Origin: a bacterium
GTDB taxonomy: Bacteria > Patescibacteriota > Minisyncoccia > Minisyncoccales > PEYH01
Direction of reading: 5' to 3'
NCBI GenBank assembly: GCA_021161645.1
Contig: JAGHAC010000020.1
Span: 1 to 6,456 of the forward strand
DNA: 6,456 nt
Positions 5,195-6,456 of this stretch are shown here, piece by piece; position 1 is the first letter of the stretch, and every line of letters begins with the position of its first letter. A program made the position numbers and the translations under genes. The notes under the pieces were generated by a model. It was not told the DNA's origin. It did no database searches and saw only the letters and a program-made list of their open reading frames with translations.

Positions 5195-5716
5195 ATGAAC
5201 GATTATCTTAAATTGGCAAAATCAGCAGTTGAGGAGTTTGTAAAGCAAGGCAGAATTATTAGGCCGCCAAAGGATATTTCTCAGAATTTATTAAAGGAAA
5301 AATCAGGAGTATTTGTAAGTGTTTATAATAAAGGAAAATTAAGGGGATGTATTGGTACTTATCTCCCCACTAAAGACAATATAGCCGAAGAAATTATTTC
5401 CAGTGCTATTTCTGCAACTCAAGACCCAAGATTTCCTCCAATAAAGGAAGAAGAGCTACCCGAATTAAGATATGAAGTTTATATTCTTGAACCGCCCCAA
5501 TCAGTAAAGGATATTAGTGAGTTAGATCCTCAAAAATACGGAATTTTAGTGAAATCTTTAGATTTTCCTTTTAAGTCGGGGTTATTGTTGCCGGGCTTAG
5601 AGGGTATCAAATCCAAAGAACAGCAGATATTCATCGCATGTCAGAAGGCGGGCATAGATTTAAATAAAGAAGAAATAATAATTTTTAAGTTTGGGGCAAA
5701 AAAATATGGCGAGTAA
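5195..5716 (+). CDS. amrA: AmmeMemoRadiSam system protein A (AMMECR1 domain)
   Basis: The 173-residue protein is a stand-alone AMMECR1 domain. The signature LRGCIG lies at residues 49-54 and continues into TYLP. The helix ending in DPRFPP (77-82), the LRYEVYILEPP strand (91-101) and the GLLLPGLEGIKSKEQQ segment (129-144), followed by a helix with CQKAGI, all match the family. AMMECR1 proteins are small and cytoplasmic, with no assigned reaction that I know of. They occur with AmrS and with Memo- or LigB-like proteins. Here the LigB-like partner is encoded separately upstream, beyond the RNA gene, where many genomes have one fused protein. The first ATG sits at the very start of the predicted transcript. 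Its last 11 bases overlap the ATG of the following gene. Confidence 0.94.
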   Translation: MNDYLKLAKSAVEEFVKQGRIIRPPKDISQNLLKEKSGVFVSVYNKGKLRGCIGTYLPTKDNIAEEIISSAISATQDPRFPPIKEEELPELRYEVYILEPPQSVKDISELDPQKYGILVKSLDFPFKSGLLLPGLEGIKSKEQQIFIACQKAGIDLNKEEIIIFKFGAKKYGE

Positions 5717-6383
5717 GAGAAATAAAAAATTGGCAAAAATTTTTTTAGAAACAGCACAACTGCTGGAAATTCAGGGAATAAAGTTTAAGCCAAGGGCTTA
5801 TAGAAAGGCAGCTTTGGCTTTGGAAAATTTGAAAAAAGACGTGGGCACAATTTATAAAAAAGAAGGTATTAAAGGGTTGGAAAAGATACAAGGAGTAGGA
5901 AAAAGCATCGCCTACAAGATTGAAGAATATATTAAAACCAAGAAAATAAAATATTTTGAAGAGTTAATGGAAAAGACAGCTATTCGCCAAATCGTTACTC
6001 ACTATTTTGAGACAAAAGGAATAGATTTAAGCCGTTTAAAAAGAAGCGCAAGAAAGCGAGAAATTGTTTATTCTCGCTATACAAAACCAGCTAAGGAGTT
6101 ATTAGAACTTGCAGGGAACATTGAAAAAGCAAAAAAAGCAATTGACATCGTGGCTGAATGGGCGAAATCAAGAGGCTTGGATTATGCTATTGAAACAGTG
6201 TTTAAAAAATGGCTTGAGCTTGATCGTCTAAAACCAAAAGAGATTGTTAAAAAACCGTATTATGATAACAATCCAATGGTTTGGTCTGAGACAAAAAAGA
6301 AATGGTATGTAATTACTCCGGAAGGAGAGTGGCTGGAGTTTGCTGGCGATGAAAAAGATATTGAATGGAGAGAAATGAGATAG
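5706..6383 (+). CDS. DNA polymerase X/beta-type N-terminal domain fused to an unknown C-terminal region
   Basis: Residues 1-90 of this 225-residue protein match the 8-kDa N-terminal domain of family X DNA polymerases. The NKKLAKIFLETAQLLEIQG helix, the PRAYRKAA motif (29-36) and the helix-hairpin-helix IQGVGKSIAYKIEEYI (61-76) are all present. By eye, K71 aligns with Lys72 of polymerase beta, the Schiff-base lysine of its 5'-deoxyribose-phosphate lyase, and Y32 with Tyr39. The polymerase palm and the PHP domain are absent. Instead there is a helical, basic segment at about 91-175, with an AEWAKSRGLDYAIETVFKKW-like stretch. A short tryptophan-rich, probably beta-strand tail at about 185-225 (W193, W200, W209, W221) ends the protein. 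DNA binding is likely; repair activity is only possible. I chose ATG 5706, though the frame opens with TTG at 5691. It overlaps amrA by 11 bases, so the two are probably co-expressed. Confidence 0.85.
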   Translation: MASKRNKKLAKIFLETAQLLEIQGIKFKPRAYRKAALALENLKKDVGTIYKKEGIKGLEKIQGVGKSIAYKIEEYIKTKKIKYFEELMEKTAIRQIVTHYFETKGIDLSRLKRSARKREIVYSRYTKPAKELLELAGNIEKAKKAIDIVAEWAKSRGLDYAIETVFKKWLELDRLKPKEIVKKPYYDNNPMVWSETKKKWYVITPEGEWLEFAGDEKDIEWREMR

Positions 6384-6399
6384 AGAAGTTTTTATAGAT

Positions 6400-6429
6400 T
6401 TGACAAACGCCAAGAAAGAAAAATAATAT
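6400..6429 (+). promoter_or_regulatory. Outward promoter for a gene beyond the window
   Basis: TTGACA (6400-6405) is followed by an 18-base spacer and TAATAT (6424-6429), the same pair of boxes as the promoter at 4898. It starts 16 bases after the preceding stop codon. No terminator is visible between 6383 and this site, and no start codon for a downstream gene is reached before the window ends. Confidence 0.6.
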
Positions 6430-6456
6430 ATATAGAATTTTAACAAAATACAAAGG

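Noticed and set aside
5691..5705. TTG start for the polymerase-X-like protein, five residues upstream
   Set aside because: The ATG at 5706 gives the full domain, the TTG has no better ribosome site, and the added residues match nothing in the family.

Overview
The window is AT-rich bacterial DNA with tightly packed, often overlapping genes. Its promoters match the sigma-70 consensus well, including a perfect TTGACA-17-TATAAT. Shine-Dalgarno (SD) sites are strong at only a few genes. No plasmid, phage or transposon genes and no tRNA or rRNA are visible. The content (DUF502 membrane protein, a compact AmmeMemoRadiSam set, an orphan DNA polymerase X N-terminal domain, many unrecognised small proteins) suggests an uncultured lineage, possibly of the Patescibacteria/CPR type. 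That placement is inference; no marker gene in the window settles it.

Layout. Positions 1-275 hold the 3' end of an upstream gene, a probable 30-residue one-helix membrane protein, and a strong bidirectional terminator. The terminator is shared with a convergent DUF502 membrane protein gene (255-869, minus). Positions 870-1079 are a divergent promoter region. From 1080 a plus-strand, operon-like run follows: an HD-domain metal phosphohydrolase, an unrecognised probable alpha/beta-barrel protein, a seven-helix membrane protein, the AmmeMemoRadiSam radical SAM enzyme (AmrS), and a shortened LigB-like dioxygenase-fold protein. From 1777 to 4878 the genes overlap or abut, so co-translation is likely.

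Positions 4879-5194 contain no convincing gene for a protein. They hold what looks like an independent structured RNA of about 220 nt. It has its own promoter, a closing helix made of an SD-like and an anti-SD-like strand, an 18-bp hairpin, a pyrimidine tract of heptamer repeats, and an intrinsic terminator. Next comes a promoter so close to the AMMECR1 (AmrA) gene that its mRNA should be almost leaderless. AmrA overlaps a gene encoding a DNA polymerase beta/X-type N-terminal domain joined to an unfamiliar C-terminal half instead of a polymerase. A further promoter at 6400-6429 points out of the window.

How it may fit together. AmrS, the LigB-like protein and AmrA are three parts of the AmmeMemoRadiSam system, whose reaction I do not know to be established. 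In many genomes the LigB-like and AMMECR1 domains form one polypeptide. Here they are separate, in the same order, with the RNA gene between them. The barrel protein and the seven-helix protein are coupled directly to amrS and are candidate extra components. The most novel-looking items are the structured RNA, these two coupled unknowns, the compact LigB-like protein and the polymerase-X-NTD fusion.
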